Source of the DNA: Streptomyces sp. ISL-66
GTDB lineage: Bacteria > Actinomycetota > Actinomycetes > Streptomycetales > Streptomycetaceae
Assembly (NCBI RefSeq): GCF_018614135.1
Contig: NZ_JAGGOW010000076.1
Span: forward strand, 1-64,000
DNA length: 64,000 bases
Direction of reading: 5' to 3'
Positions within the stretch are counted from its first letter, which is position 1. Every line of letters begins with the position of its first letter. A program made the translations under genes and the position numbers. The notes under the pieces were generated by a model. That model was not told where the DNA came from. It did no database searches and worked only from the letters and a program-made list of their open reading frames with translations. This document shows positions 18,231 through 27,143 of this stretch, piece after piece.

Positions 18231-21074
18231 GTGTCCGCACAGACGCCGCACACATCACCGCCTTTCCGCGATCCGCAACTGCCTTTCGCGAAGCGCATCG
18301 ACGACCTCCTGTCGCGGCTCACCCTCGACGAGAAGATCGGATTCCTGCACCAGTTCGTGCCCGCCGTGGAGCGGCTCGGCGTCGCCGCGTTCCGCACCGG
18401 CCAGGAGGCCCTGCACGGTGTGGCCTGGATGGGTCCGGCCACCGTCTTCCCGCAGGCGGTGGGCCTGGGCGCGACGTGGAACACGGATCTCGTACGACGG
18501 GTCGGCGAGGCGGTGTCCAAGGAGGCCCGGGCGATGCGCGCCCGCGACGACCGCGTGGGGCTGAACGTCTGGGCCCCGACCGTGAACCTGCTGCGCCATC
18601 CCCTGTGGGGCCGCAACGAGGAGGGCTACTCGGAGGACCCGAAGCTCACCTCGGCCATCGCCACCGCCTACACGCACGGCCTGCGCGGCGAGCACCCGAC
18701 GTACTGGCGCACCGCCCCCGTCCTCAAGCACTGGCTGGCCCACAACAACGAGACGGGCCGCGACGTCACGTCCTCCTCGGTCCGCCCGCGCGTCCTGCAC
18801 GAATACGACCTGCGCGCCTTCCGCGAGACGGTCGAGGCGGGCGCCGTGGCCGGTGTGATGCCGGCGTACAACCTGGTCAACGGCCGCCCGAACCATCTCT
18901 CGCCGTATCTGCGCGAGCAGCTGCGCACCTGGACCGACGAGGAGCTGCTGGTCTGCTCGGACGCGGGCGCGCCCTCCAACCTGGTCGACTCCGAGCACTA
19001 CTTCGACACCCACGAGGAAGCCACGGCCGCCGCCCTGCTGGCCGGCGTCGACAGCTTCACCGACCACGGCACCGACAGCTCGGAGATCACGGCACGGGTC
19101 CGGGGCGCCCTGGCGCAGGGCCTGTTGACCGAGCCGGACGTCGACGCGGCGGTGCGCCGCCAGCTCTCGGTCCGTTTCCGCCTCGGCGAGTTCGACCCGG
19201 AGTACGATCCGCACGCGCTCACCACGGACTTCGACACCCCGGCCCACCGGGCCCTCGCCCAGGAGGCGGCCGAGCAGGCGGTCGTGCTGCTCAAGAACAG
19301 CGGTGGCGTGCTGCCGCTCGCGCCCGGCACCCGGCTCGCGGTGGTCGGCCTGCTCGCCGACGAGTGCAAGCTCGACTGGTACAGCGGCACGCTCCTGCAC
19401 CGCTCCACGCCGCTGGCGGCCCTGTACGAGCGGTTCGGCTCGGAGCGCGTGCAGTTCGCGGAGGGCGTGGACCGGATCCTGCTGAAGACCTCGGCCGGAG
19501 CCTTCCTGCACGTCCCCGAGGCGGAGGCCCACGACGAGGTGCGCGGCGCCGGAGGCGCCCTCGACCCGGCCCTGCTCACGGGCCGGACGGACCTGCCCCC
19601 GCTCACCACCCGCGCGGCCGGCACCGAGCTCTCCCTCATCGACTGGGGCGAGGGCGTGCTGACCCTGCGCGCCCCCGACGGCCGCTATCTCTCCGTCGCC
19701 GAGGACGGCCGTGTCCGAGCCTCCGCCGACCAGCCCGGAGGCTGGGTCGTCCAGGAGACGTTCCGCCTGGAACCGCACGAGAACGGGCACCTCCTTCGCC
19801 ACATCGCCACGGGCCACCCCGTCTCTGTCGCCGCCGACGGCGTCAAGGTTGCCGACGGGAACGGAGAGATCTTCGAGGTCGTCGTCGTCGAGAACGGCGA
19901 GGACGCGGTGCGCAGGGCCGCCGCGCAGGCGGACGTGGTCCTGGTGGTCGCGGGCAACGACCCGCACATCAACGGACGGGAGACCGAGGACCGTACGACG
20001 CTGACCCTCCCCGCCCACCAGGAGCGCCTCCTGCGCGCGGCCCGCACGGCCAACCCGAACACGGTGCTGGCGCTGGTGTCGGCGTACCCGTACGCGGTCG
20101 ATCACGCGGACGTGCCGACGCTGCTGTGGACGGCCCACGGCGGCCAGGCGGCCGGCAGCGCCCTGGCCCGGATCCTGGCCGGCGACGTCTCCCCCGCCGG
20201 CCGTCTCCCGCAGACCTGGTACGCCGACGACTCCGACCTGCCCGACCTCCTCGACTACGACGTGATCGGGGGCCGCCAGACGTACCTCTACTTCGAGGGC
20301 ACGCCCCTCTTCCCGTTCGGCCACGGCCTGTCGTACGCGTCCTTCTCCTACGAAGGCCTCACGACGCGCGTCGAGGACGGGACACTGTACGTGTCCTTCA
20401 CGGTCGGCAACACCGGTGACGTCACCTCGGACGAGGTCGTCCAGCTCTACACCCGGGCCGTGGAGCCGTCGGTGCCACGGCCCCGCAGGGAACTGGCCGC
20501 GCACCGGCGTGTGACGCTCGCGGCCGGCGAGGTCACGGAGATCGCCTTCCGGGTGCCGATGTCGGCGTTCGCGTTCTGGGACGTGGCCCAGGGACGTCAG
20601 CGGGTGGCACCGGGCCACTACGAGATCCTCGTCGGAGCGTCCAGCGAGGACGTCCGCCTGGCCCGGACCGTCGAGCTCGACGGCGAGCCGTCCCTCCCCC
20701 GGCCGGTCATGGCGGGCGGCCTGGACGCGGTGGACTTCGACGACCAGAGCGGCACGGAGATCGTGGATCGCGCGAAGACATCGGGTGACTCCGTTACCCC
20801 TGTGGCCGGCCGGAGGGGCGAACTGGTCTTCCGAGACTGCGACTTCGGGAAGGGTGCTGCCGGGATCACGGTGGAGGCCGCGGGTGAGGGCGCGGTCGAA
20901 CTCTCGCTGGACGACGGCCCGGTACTGGCGGTGCTCACGCTTTCCCCCGCTACCGCCGGGCCCCACGACTACGCCACGGTGACCGCCCCCGTCGTCGCGG
21001 CTGCCGGAGTGCACGACGTCCGCCTCGGCCTGCGCGGCCCGGTGCGGCTCGCGCGCGTCGCCTTCACCGTCTGA
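18231..21074 (+). CDS. GH3 beta-glucosidase with an inserted fascin-like domain
   Basis: Cytoplasmic GH3 enzyme, 947 residues, no signal peptide; GTG 18231 follows AAGGGG. The N-terminal barrel runs to about residue 330 with nucleophile Asp244 in LVCSDAG. The C-terminal sandwich is split: between about residues 464 and 555 lies an inserted beta-trefoil-like segment (LRAPDGRYLSVAEDGRV) like a fascin or ricin-type fold. The sandwich resumes with VVVAGNDPHINGRE, then the Fn3-like domain after FPFGHGLSY. A further C-terminal beta-sandwich (about 820-947) resembles a CBM6-like module. It would finish gluco-oligosaccharides inside the cell, although some GH3 enzymes act on xylosides. The repressor site lies 35 bp upstream. 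Confidence 0.9.
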   Translation: MSAQTPHTSPPFRDPQLPFAKRIDDLLSRLTLDEKIGFLHQFVPAVERLGVAAFRTGQEALHGVAWMGPATVFPQAVGLGATWNTDLVRRVGEAVSKEARAMRARDDRVGLNVWAPTVNLLRHPLWGRNEEGYSEDPKLTSAIATAYTHGLRGEHPTYWRTAPVLKHWLAHNNETGRDVTSSSVRPRVLHEYDLRAFRETVEAGAVAGVMPAYNLVNGRPNHLSPYLREQLRTWTDEELLVCSDAGAPSNLVDSEHYFDTHEEATAAALLAGVDSFTDHGTDSSEITARVRGALAQGLLTEPDVDAAVRRQLSVRFRLGEFDPEYDPHALTTDFDTPAHRALAQEAAEQAVVLLKNSGGVLPLAPGTRLAVVGLLADECKLDWYSGTLLHRSTPLAALYERFGSERVQFAEGVDRILLKTSAGAFLHVPEAEAHDEVRGAGGALDPALLTGRTDLPPLTTRAAGTELSLIDWGEGVLTLRAPDGRYLSVAEDGRVRASADQPGGWVVQETFRLEPHENGHLLRHIATGHPVSVAADGVKVADGNGEIFEVVVVENGEDAVRRAAAQADVVLVVAGNDPHINGRETEDRTTLTLPAHQERLLRAARTANPNTVLALVSAYPYAVDHADVPTLLWTAHGGQAAGSALARILAGDVSPAGRLPQTWYADDSDLPDLLDYDVIGGRQTYLYFEGTPLFPFGHGLSYASFSYEGLTTRVEDGTLYVSFTVGNTGDVTSDEVVQLYTRAVEPSVPRPRRELAAHRRVTLAAGEVTEIAFRVPMSAFAFWDVAQGRQRVAPGHYEILVGASSEDVRLARTVELDGEPSLPRPVMAGGLDAVDFDDQSGTEIVDRAKTSGDSVTPVAGRRGELVFRDCDFGKGAAGITVEAAGEGAVELSLDDGPVLAVLTLSPATAGPHDYATVTAPVVAAAGVHDVRLGLRGPVRLARVAFTV

Positions 21075-21124
21075 GGCAGCATCAAGCCAATCGGCCCCGT
21101 GTGCACGGGAGTCGTCGCGCAGGG

Positions 21125-21154
21125 GTCCGGCACCGGAAGGTTCCGGTGCCGGAC
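21125..21154. terminator. Bidirectional terminator between GH3 and GH29 genes
   Basis: Perfect 14-bp stem GTCCGGCACCGGAA / TTCCGGTGCCGGAC separated by two bases, in the 92-bp gap between convergent genes. Confidence 0.8.
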
Positions 21155-21166
21155 TCCCGGGCGGGC

Positions 21167-22963
21167 TCAGCCGGTTTTGGTCATGTTCCAGTTCTGCGCG
21201 GGGCCGCCGTTGGCGGACCACTGGATGACCGGGCTTGCGTCCCCGCTCGCGTAGGCGTTGTCCAGCACCTTCCCGCTGTGCCGGTTGGTGAGCCGGAACG
21301 CACCCCCGCCCAGCGCGGTGACCGCCCACTGCTGCCCCTGACCGCCGTTGTCGGTGCGCTGCACCATCACCGCGCCGTCGGAGGTGTTGCCGTTGTCGTC
21401 GAGGGCCTTGCCGCTGCGGACGCAGACCAGTTTGTAGTAGCCGTGGCCCAGGTCGGTGACCGTCCACTGCTGCGGGGAGCCTCCGTTGGGGGTCCACTGG
21501 GCGACCTGGCCGCCCTCGGTGGTGGTGTTGCTGTTGTCGAGGGCCTTGCCGTTGTGAGCGCTGACCAGCCGGTAGACGCCGCCCGCCAGGACCGCCGGCA
21601 TGCCGCTGACCTCCACGCAGACCACGGAGTCGTTCGCGTTGGGCGCTGTGGGCGGCACGCTGACGTTGATCTGGCCGCCGCTGACCGTGTGGGCGAGCGA
21701 AACCGAGGGATTGTTCATCAAGTAGACGCGGCTGATCGTGTTGTGGACCACCGGGATCTGCAGGGTGCCGCCCGTCGGCCACGTGAAGACGTGGGCGAAG
21801 AGCTTGCCGTTCTTCTTGGTGATCCTGCCCCAGGACGGCTCGGTGGCGAAGGGGCTGCCGCTGGTTCCGTGGATGCTGTCGGCGTGGGTGGCCATCCAGG
21901 AGGCGAGCCCGCCCAGTACCGTCGTCGCTCCGGCCGTCACGGTGCCGTCACCCTTGGGGCCGATGTTGAGCAGGTAGTTGCCGTCCCGGGAGACGACGGT
22001 GACCATCTCCTGGATGATGTCCTTCACGGACCTGTAGTTGTTCTCGGCCCAGTCGGTGTAGCCCCACTGGCCGTTCATGGTGGCGCAGGTCTCCCACGGC
22101 CGGTCCAGCGGCCTGACCGGCACGGTCTGCTCCGGGCAGGCGAAGTCACCCAGACCGAGGTCCCGCTTGACACGTTCGTTGACGACGAGTCCGGGCTTGC
22201 GGGCCATCAGCCAGCCGTAGAGGTCCTCACCGTCGGCCTTGGTCCACCAGTCGGTGAGCGTGGGGCCGGACGGGTTGCCGCACCAGTCGCCGTCGAACCA
22301 CAGGACGGCGGGGTCGTAGCGGTCCAGCAGTTCCTGCAGTTGGGCCTTCATGTCGTTGATGTAGGCGGTGCGGGCGGTCTGCGACGACATGTCGGAGAAG
22401 AGGGTGCCCCGGTTGATGGTCTGGGAGGGGTGGCTCCAGTCCAGGATCGAGTAGTAGAGCCCGAACTTGACGCCCCGCTTCTCGCACTCGGTCTTCAGCT
22501 GCGCCAGCAGGTCGGGCTGGTAGCCGTTGTAGTCGCGCAGGTTGTACTGCTTGGTGCCGGTGGTGTCGGTGAAGCCCGCGACGTCGGAGTCCCACATCGC
22601 ATAGCCCTCGTGGTGCTTGGCGGTGATCACGAGGTACTTCATCCCGGCGCTCCTGGCCAGTTCGGCGATGGTGGCGGCGTTGAAGCCGGCCGGGTTGAAC
22701 GGGGTGGTCACCTGGGTCTGGTAGTCGGCCTTGTTCCAGTTCTCGGTGGAGAAAGCCCACTCGCCGTGGCCGCGGTAGGAGTAGGACCCGAAGTGGATGA
22801 ACATGCCGAACCTGGCCTGGTACCACCAGTCCAGCTTCGAGGGGACGGTGTAGGCCTGGGCGGTGGCGGGCCACAGGGCCTGCGGCAGACCGAACGCCAC
22901 GGCGCCGCCGGCGAGGGCGGCGCCCTTGATCAGGGAGCGTCGGCTGAGGGGGGAGGAGGACAT
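21167..22963 (-). CDS. Tat-exported GH29 alpha-L-fucosidase with CBM13
   Basis: Retaining alpha-L-fucosidase of 598 residues. It has a Tat signal (PLSRRSLIKGAALAGG), then the GH29 barrel (FGMFIHFGSYSYRG, KYLVITAKHHEGY), with nucleophile Asp224 in LWFDGDW. Residues about 465-598 form a C-terminal ricin-type CBM13 with QQW and QNW repeats. ATG 22963 is chosen because the Tat motif starts 8 residues later; the longer frame adds a basic stretch without a signal. It is exported, so free L-fucose would appear outside the cell. The fucose operon lies 104 bp upstream on the same strand, and a fucose-type operator motif sits in that gap. Likely substrates are fucosylated xyloglucan or other plant or animal glycans. 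Confidence 0.93.
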   Translation of the reverse strand: MSSSPLSRRSLIKGAALAGGAVAFGLPQALWPATAQAYTVPSKLDWWYQARFGMFIHFGSYSYRGHGEWAFSTENWNKADYQTQVTTPFNPAGFNAATIAELARSAGMKYLVITAKHHEGYAMWDSDVAGFTDTTGTKQYNLRDYNGYQPDLLAQLKTECEKRGVKFGLYYSILDWSHPSQTINRGTLFSDMSSQTARTAYINDMKAQLQELLDRYDPAVLWFDGDWCGNPSGPTLTDWWTKADGEDLYGWLMARKPGLVVNERVKRDLGLGDFACPEQTVPVRPLDRPWETCATMNGQWGYTDWAENNYRSVKDIIQEMVTVVSRDGNYLLNIGPKGDGTVTAGATTVLGGLASWMATHADSIHGTSGSPFATEPSWGRITKKNGKLFAHVFTWPTGGTLQIPVVHNTISRVYLMNNPSVSLAHTVSGGQINVSVPPTAPNANDSVVCVEVSGMPAVLAGGVYRLVSAHNGKALDNSNTTTEGGQVAQWTPNGGSPQQWTVTDLGHGYYKLVCVRSGKALDDNGNTSDGAVMVQRTDNGGQGQQWAVTALGGGAFRLTNRHSGKVLDNAYASGDASPVIQWSANGGPAQNWNMTKTG

Positions 22964-23012
22964 CGTTCGACTCCTGGAGAGTGAGGGACAAGGGATGGCG
23001 AAACGTGCTCGG

Positions 23013-23023
23013 ACATCGGATGT
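23013..23023. promoter_or_regulatory. ACATCGGATGT, fucose-type operator before the fucosidase
   Basis: Palindrome with odd centre (CATC-G-GATG), 50 bp upstream of the GH29 ATG. The 10-bp word CATCGGATGT is identical in the fucose operon promoter region (31266-31275). The FCD-GntR regulator at 35630 is the likely binder (inference). Confidence 0.62.
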
Positions 23024-23067
23024 GCGTCTCGGTCCGTTCAGTGAGTGACGGGGCACGGCACCGGCCG

Positions 23068-23703
23068 CTATGCGTCGACCACCAGGACGATGTCCAGGGT
23101 CCTGGGCCCGTGCACGCCCTCGACACGCTCCAGCTCGATGTCACTGGTGGCCGAGGGACCGGAGATGAGCGTGAGCGGCCGAGAAGCGTCGAGCCGGCTC
23201 AGCGCCTCGGGCACGTCGGGGACGATCTGGTCCACCCGGACCACGCAGACGTGCTGGTCCGGCAACAAGGTCAGGGCCCTGCGCCCCTGGCCGGGTCCGT
23301 GGTCGAGGATCACGGTGCCGGTGACGGCGATCGCGGTGGCGACGGTGGTGACCACGGCATCCGCCCCGTCGAGCTGCCCCACCGTCAGCGGCGGAGCGTC
23401 CGCCAGCCGGGTCCAGGGTCCCTGCGGGACCAGGTCTTCGGGAAACCCGGGCGGCACCACCAGGGACCGTGCTCCGGTGCGGGCCAGCGCGCGCCCGACG
23501 GCCGCCGCCGCATCGGCCGCCGGAACGCGGACCACCGTGGCGCGGTACTCGGCGGCACGCTCGGCGAACAGCCCGACGACGTCCGGTCCCGCGTGGTCGG
23601 CGCGCGGCGTGTCCGGGAGCGGTACGTCGTCGGGGTTCTCCGTTCCGGGCACTCCGGCCAGGGCTCTGCGCACCGCGCTCAGGACGCTCTCGCGACCGTT
23701 CAT
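23068..23703 (-). CDS. lutC: LutC-like subunit of the L-lactate oxidation complex
   Basis: Protein of 211 residues, LUD/YkgG family. It partners LutA and LutB in oxidising L-lactate to pyruvate. Seen: VVRVPAADAAAAVGRAL, GADAVVTTVATAIAVTGTV and LLPDQHVCVVRVDQIV, typical of LutC. ATG 23703 overlaps the lutB stop by 4 bp. Last gene of the nine-gene operon. Its function here would be to use the L-lactate made by the fucose pathway. Confidence 0.9.
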   Translation of the reverse strand: MNGRESVLSAVRRALAGVPGTENPDDVPLPDTPRADHAGPDVVGLFAERAAEYRATVVRVPAADAAAAVGRALARTGARSLVVPPGFPEDLVPQGPWTRLADAPPLTVGQLDGADAVVTTVATAIAVTGTVILDHGPGQGRRALTLLPDQHVCVVRVDQIVPDVPEALSRLDASRPLTLISGPSATSDIELERVEGVHGPRTLDIVLVVDA

Positions 23704-25199
23704 CGTCGTCCCTTCCCTTCCACCGTCGCAGGGCTGTCTTCCTTCGCGGGTGGCCTCGTCCGGCGCCACCAGGCACGGAGCGTCTCCCGGGCCGGCAGGG
23801 GCGTGTCACGGCTGCCGGACCAGCGGGCGAACGGACCCGGCAGGACGCCGATCCGGCCGTCACGGGCCAGCAGCCGGGCCCCGAGTCCGGCGAGCTTCTG
23901 GGCCGTGGCCAATCGCTCCGGGGAGGACATGACGGCGGCCGCGGCCTTCATGGCGAGCCCCTCGATGGTGGGCAGGCGTCTGCCGCGCCGCCCCGCCTCC
24001 ACGGCCTCCGCGCGCAGATGGACCAGCACCTCGGGGATGTTGATCTTCACGGGGCAGGCGTCGTAGCAGGCGCCGCACAGGGTGGAGGCGAAGGGCAGGG
24101 AGGCCGCGTTCTCGATGCCGACGAGCTGGGGGGTCAGTACGGCGCCGATCGGGCCGGGGTAGACGGATCCGTAGGCGTGGCCGCCCGTGCGCTCGTACAC
24201 CGGGCAGACGTTCAGGCACGCCGAGCAGCGGATGCAGGCGAGGGCCTGACGGCCGACCTCGTCGGCCAGCGTCGCGGTGCGGCCGTTGTCGAGGAGGACC
24301 AGGTGGAAGTTCCTGGGGCCGTCGCCCTCGGTGACGCCCGTCCAGAGGGAGGTGTACGGGTTCATGCGCTCGCCCGTCGAGGAGCGGGGCAGGAGCTGGA
24401 GGAAGACCTCCAGGTCGGCGAAGGACGGCAGGACCTTCTCGATGCCCATCACGGTGATCAGCGTCTCGGGCAGGGTCAGGCACATCCGCCCGTTGCCCTC
24501 CGACTCCACCACCACCACCGTTCCGGTGTCGGCAGCGGCGAAGTTGGCGCCCGAGACGGCCACCTTGGCCCGCAGGAACTTCTCCCGCAGGTGGAGCCGG
24601 GCCGCCTCGGCGAGATCGCGGGGATCGTCGGAGAGCCCTTCGGGAGCCGGCCTTCCCCACTCCCCCATCTCCCGCCGGAAGATCTCCCGGATCTCGGAGC
24701 GATTGCGGTGGATGGCCGGCACCAGGATGTGGGACGGGCGATCGTGGCCCAATTGCACGATGAGTTCGGCGAGATCGGTCTCGTAGGCGCGGATGCCGGC
24801 CTCGGCGAGCGCCTCGTTGAGACCGATCTCCTGGGTCGCCATCGACTTGACCTTGACGACCTCGCTCTCGCCGGTCGCCCTCACCAGGTGGGTGACGATG
24901 CGGTTGGCCTCGGCGGCGTCCGCCGCCCAGTGGACCACTCCGCCCGCGGCGGTCACCGCGCTCTCCAGGCGCAGGAGATGGTGGTCGAGATGGCGCAGGG
25001 TGTGACGTTTGACGGCTGCGGCCGTCTCCCGCAGTTCCTCCCAGTCCTCCAGCTCGGCGGCGACCGCCAGGCGCTTGTCCCGGATGGTGCCGGTCGCCCG
25101 GCGCAGGTTCGCCCGCAGTTGGGTGTCCGCGAGCGCGGCACGCGCCGCCTGGGGGAAGGCCGGCGTGCCCAGCCATACGACGTTGTCGGCTCCGCTCAC
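23700..25199 (-). CDS. lutB: LutB-like iron-sulfur subunit of the L-lactate oxidation complex
   Basis: Protein of 499 residues with an N-terminal LUD domain and a ferredoxin-type region. Two 4Fe-4S motifs are visible: CIRCSACLNVCPVY and CGACYDACPVK. VKSMATQEIGLNEAL and NRSEIREIFRREMG are typical of LutB/LldF. The start is GTG 25199, in a GTGA overlap with lutA; the upstream extension in the open frame is a shadow of lutA. All cluster cysteines are present, so it should be functional. Confidence 0.93.
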   Translation of the reverse strand: MSGADNVVWLGTPAFPQAARAALADTQLRANLRRATGTIRDKRLAVAAELEDWEELRETAAAVKRHTLRHLDHHLLRLESAVTAAGGVVHWAADAAEANRIVTHLVRATGESEVVKVKSMATQEIGLNEALAEAGIRAYETDLAELIVQLGHDRPSHILVPAIHRNRSEIREIFRREMGEWGRPAPEGLSDDPRDLAEAARLHLREKFLRAKVAVSGANFAAADTGTVVVVESEGNGRMCLTLPETLITVMGIEKVLPSFADLEVFLQLLPRSSTGERMNPYTSLWTGVTEGDGPRNFHLVLLDNGRTATLADEVGRQALACIRCSACLNVCPVYERTGGHAYGSVYPGPIGAVLTPQLVGIENAASLPFASTLCGACYDACPVKINIPEVLVHLRAEAVEAGRRGRRLPTIEGLAMKAAAAVMSSPERLATAQKLAGLGARLLARDGRIGVLPGPFARWSGSRDTPLPARETLRAWWRRTRPPAKEDSPATVEGKGRR

Positions 25200-25936
25200 C
25201 GCACGTCTCCTTCCGTCGAGGCCAGGATCTCGGCCAGGTGCATCGTGCCGACGCCGGTACGCAGGCGCGACAGGCCGCCGCCGATGTGCGTGAGACAGGA
25301 GTTGTCGCCCGCGCACACGAACTCGGCGCCGGTGTTCAGGACATGGCGCATCTTGTCGGCGAGCATGGCGTTGGACACGTCCGCGTTCTTCAGCGCGAAG
25401 GTACCGCCGAAGCCGCAGCAGGACTCGGCGGCAGGCAGTTCGACGAGGTCGATGCCCTTCACGGCGCGCAGCAGGCTGAGCGGCCGGTCGCCGACGCGGA
25501 GCATGCGCAGCGAGTGGCAGGTCGGGTGGTAGGTGACGCGGTGCGGGAAGTACGCGCCGACGTCGGTGACGCCGAGGACGTCGACGAGGAGTTCCGACAG
25601 CTCGTACACCGTCGCCGCCACTCGCTCGACCGCCTCGGTGAGGGCGGCGTCCCCGTACTGGACGGCCACCACCCGGTGGTGCTCGCGCACCATGCCCGCG
25701 CAGGACCCGGACGGAACGACGACGGCGTCGTAGCCCGCGAAGACCTCGGCGAAGCGGCGCACCATGGGCAGGGTCTCGGGCCGGTAGCCGGTGTTGAAGT
25801 GCATCTGGCCACAGCACGTCTGGCCCTGCGGGAACTCCACGGTGTGGCCGAGGCGTTCCAGCAGGGCGGTCACCGCCTGGCCGGTGCGGGGGAACATCGT
25901 GTCGTTGAAGCACGTGATGAAGAGGGCTATGCGCAT
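25196..25936 (-). CDS. lutA: LutA-like CCG-domain subunit of the L-lactate oxidation complex
   Basis: Protein of 246 residues, LutA/LldE family. Two CCG domains are seen: GQTCCGQMHFN with PSGSCAGMVRE, and TYHPTCHSLR with ESCCGFGGTF. These bind an iron-sulfur cluster and pass electrons to LutB. ATG 25936 lies inside the 3' end of the lactonase gene (10-bp overlap), so lutABC is translationally tied to the sugar pathway rather than being an adjacent independent operon. Confidence 0.93.
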   Translation of the reverse strand: MRIALFITCFNDTMFPRTGQAVTALLERLGHTVEFPQGQTCCGQMHFNTGYRPETLPMVRRFAEVFAGYDAVVVPSGSCAGMVREHHRVVAVQYGDAALTEAVERVAATVYELSELLVDVLGVTDVGAYFPHRVTYHPTCHSLRMLRVGDRPLSLLRAVKGIDLVELPAAESCCGFGGTFALKNADVSNAMLADKMRHVLNTGAEFVCAGDNSCLTHIGGGLSRLRTGVGTMHLAEILASTEGDVR

Positions 25937-26835
25937 GGGGTTTCCTCGGGCGGGACCGGGGGTGCGGTGATGGTCAGGCCGTAGGTCCGCACGGCCGTGC
26001 CGGTGAAGACGTCGCGGCGCTCGGCCGGGCTGAGCTCGGCCGTCACGTCGTCGGCGGCGGCGACGACTTCGGCGTAGGTGGCGGCGAGCCGGCAGACGGG
26101 CCAGTCGGAGCCGAACATCAGCCGCCCGGGACCGAAGGCGTCCAGGACGGTGTCGGCGTACGGCCTCAGGTCATCGACCGTCCAGGAGCCCCGGTCGGCT
26201 TCGGTGACCATGCCCGAGAGTTTGCAGACGGTGTTGGGGAGGGCGGCGAGGCGCCTGATCCGCTCCGCCCAGGGAGCGAGTTCGCCGGACGCGACGGGCG
26301 GCTTGCCGAGGTGGTCGAGGACGAAGGTGAGGCCGGGCAGGCGCTGCGCGGCCAGGGCGGCGGCCTCGAGTTGGTGCGGCTTCACCACGAGGTCGTAGAC
26401 GAGTCCCCCCTCGGCGATCGCGGCCAGGCCGCGCAGTACCTCCGGGCGCACGAGCCAGCGGGGGTCCGGCTCGTCCTGCACCTGGTGGCGGATCCCCACC
26501 AGGTGCTCCCCGCCGGTGGCGGCGCGCAGCCCGGCGAGGGTGTCGGCGACGTCGGGTGCGGTCAGGTCGGTCCAGCCGACGACCCCGGCGACCAGGTCGC
26601 TGCGCGCGGCCATGGCCAGGAACTCGGGGGTCTCTTCCGCCGCGGTGATCGTCTGCACCAGCACGGTGGCGGTGACGCCGGCCGCGCGGGCCTGCGGTGT
26701 CAGGTCGGCGAGGGAGAAGTCCCGGCGCAGCGGGGCGAGTTCGGGCCCGGTGATCCAGGGCTGGTCGCGGACGGACAGGTCCCACACGTGGTGGTGGGCG
26801 TCCACGGTTCCCGGCCCGTGGTCCGCCCCGGTCAC
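25927..26835 (-). CDS. Amidohydrolase-superfamily lactonase (L-fucono-lactonase)
   Basis: TIM-barrel hydrolase of 302 residues. It starts with DAHHHVWDL and has VLDHLGKPP, NTVCKLSGM and MFGSDWPVC, the signatures of COG3618 lactonases. In the fucose route it opens L-fucono-1,5-lactone to L-fuconate. GTG 26835 forms a GTGA overlap with the mutarotase gene. Family is firm; substrate comes from operon context. Confidence 0.88.
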   Translation of the reverse strand: MTGADHGPGTVDAHHHVWDLSVRDQPWITGPELAPLRRDFSLADLTPQARAAGVTATVLVQTITAAEETPEFLAMAARSDLVAGVVGWTDLTAPDVADTLAGLRAATGGEHLVGIRHQVQDEPDPRWLVRPEVLRGLAAIAEGGLVYDLVVKPHQLEAAALAAQRLPGLTFVLDHLGKPPVASGELAPWAERIRRLAALPNTVCKLSGMVTEADRGSWTVDDLRPYADTVLDAFGPGRLMFGSDWPVCRLAATYAEVVAAADDVTAELSPAERRDVFTGTAVRTYGLTITAPPVPPEETPCA

Positions 26836-27143
26836 AGCTCCCACACCACCGGCAGCGAGGCGTCCGCGCCCTGCGTGGAGTAGTCGTGGACGACGTCCAG
26901 CAGCTCGGCCATCCGCGCCTGCCAGGCGATGTTGACCGGCAGCTTCTCGAGCTCCGCGATCATCGCCTGGTAGTCCTGGACTTCCAGTACGTGGAACAGG
27001 GCGGTGCCGCTGCGCCAGATCGTCCACTCGCTGACCCCCGCGGCGCGGATGGCGGCGGTCAGCTCCTCGGGCACCTGCCGGTGCGCGGCGTCGTACTCCT
27101 CGGTGCGGTCGGCGCGGACCTTGGTGTGCAGGGCGACCTTCAT
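26832..27143 (-). CDS. RhaM/FucM-type sugar mutarotase
   Basis: Small dimeric mutarotase of 103 residues (L-rhamnose mutarotase family). Seen: EYDAAHRQVPEEL with the conserved His, EWTIWRSGTALFHVLEV and a C-terminal VVWEL. Family members also serve L-fucose in non-phosphorylating operons, speeding interconversion of alpha and beta forms for the dehydrogenase. It overlaps both neighbours by 4 bp. The co-encoded L-fuconate dehydratase makes fucose more likely than rhamnose. Confidence 0.88.
   Translation of the reverse strand: MKVALHTKVRADRTEEYDAAHRQVPEELTAAIRAAGVSEWTIWRSGTALFHVLEVQDYQAMIAELEKLPVNIAWQARMAELLDVVHDYSTQGADASLPVVWEL

Noticed and set aside
18255..21782. 1175-codon open frame on the minus strand opposite the GH3 gene
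   Set aside because: It is a shadow of high-GC coding sequence: the GH3 frame has clear domains and catalytic residues, and the antisense product is low-complexity Arg/Gly/Val-rich.
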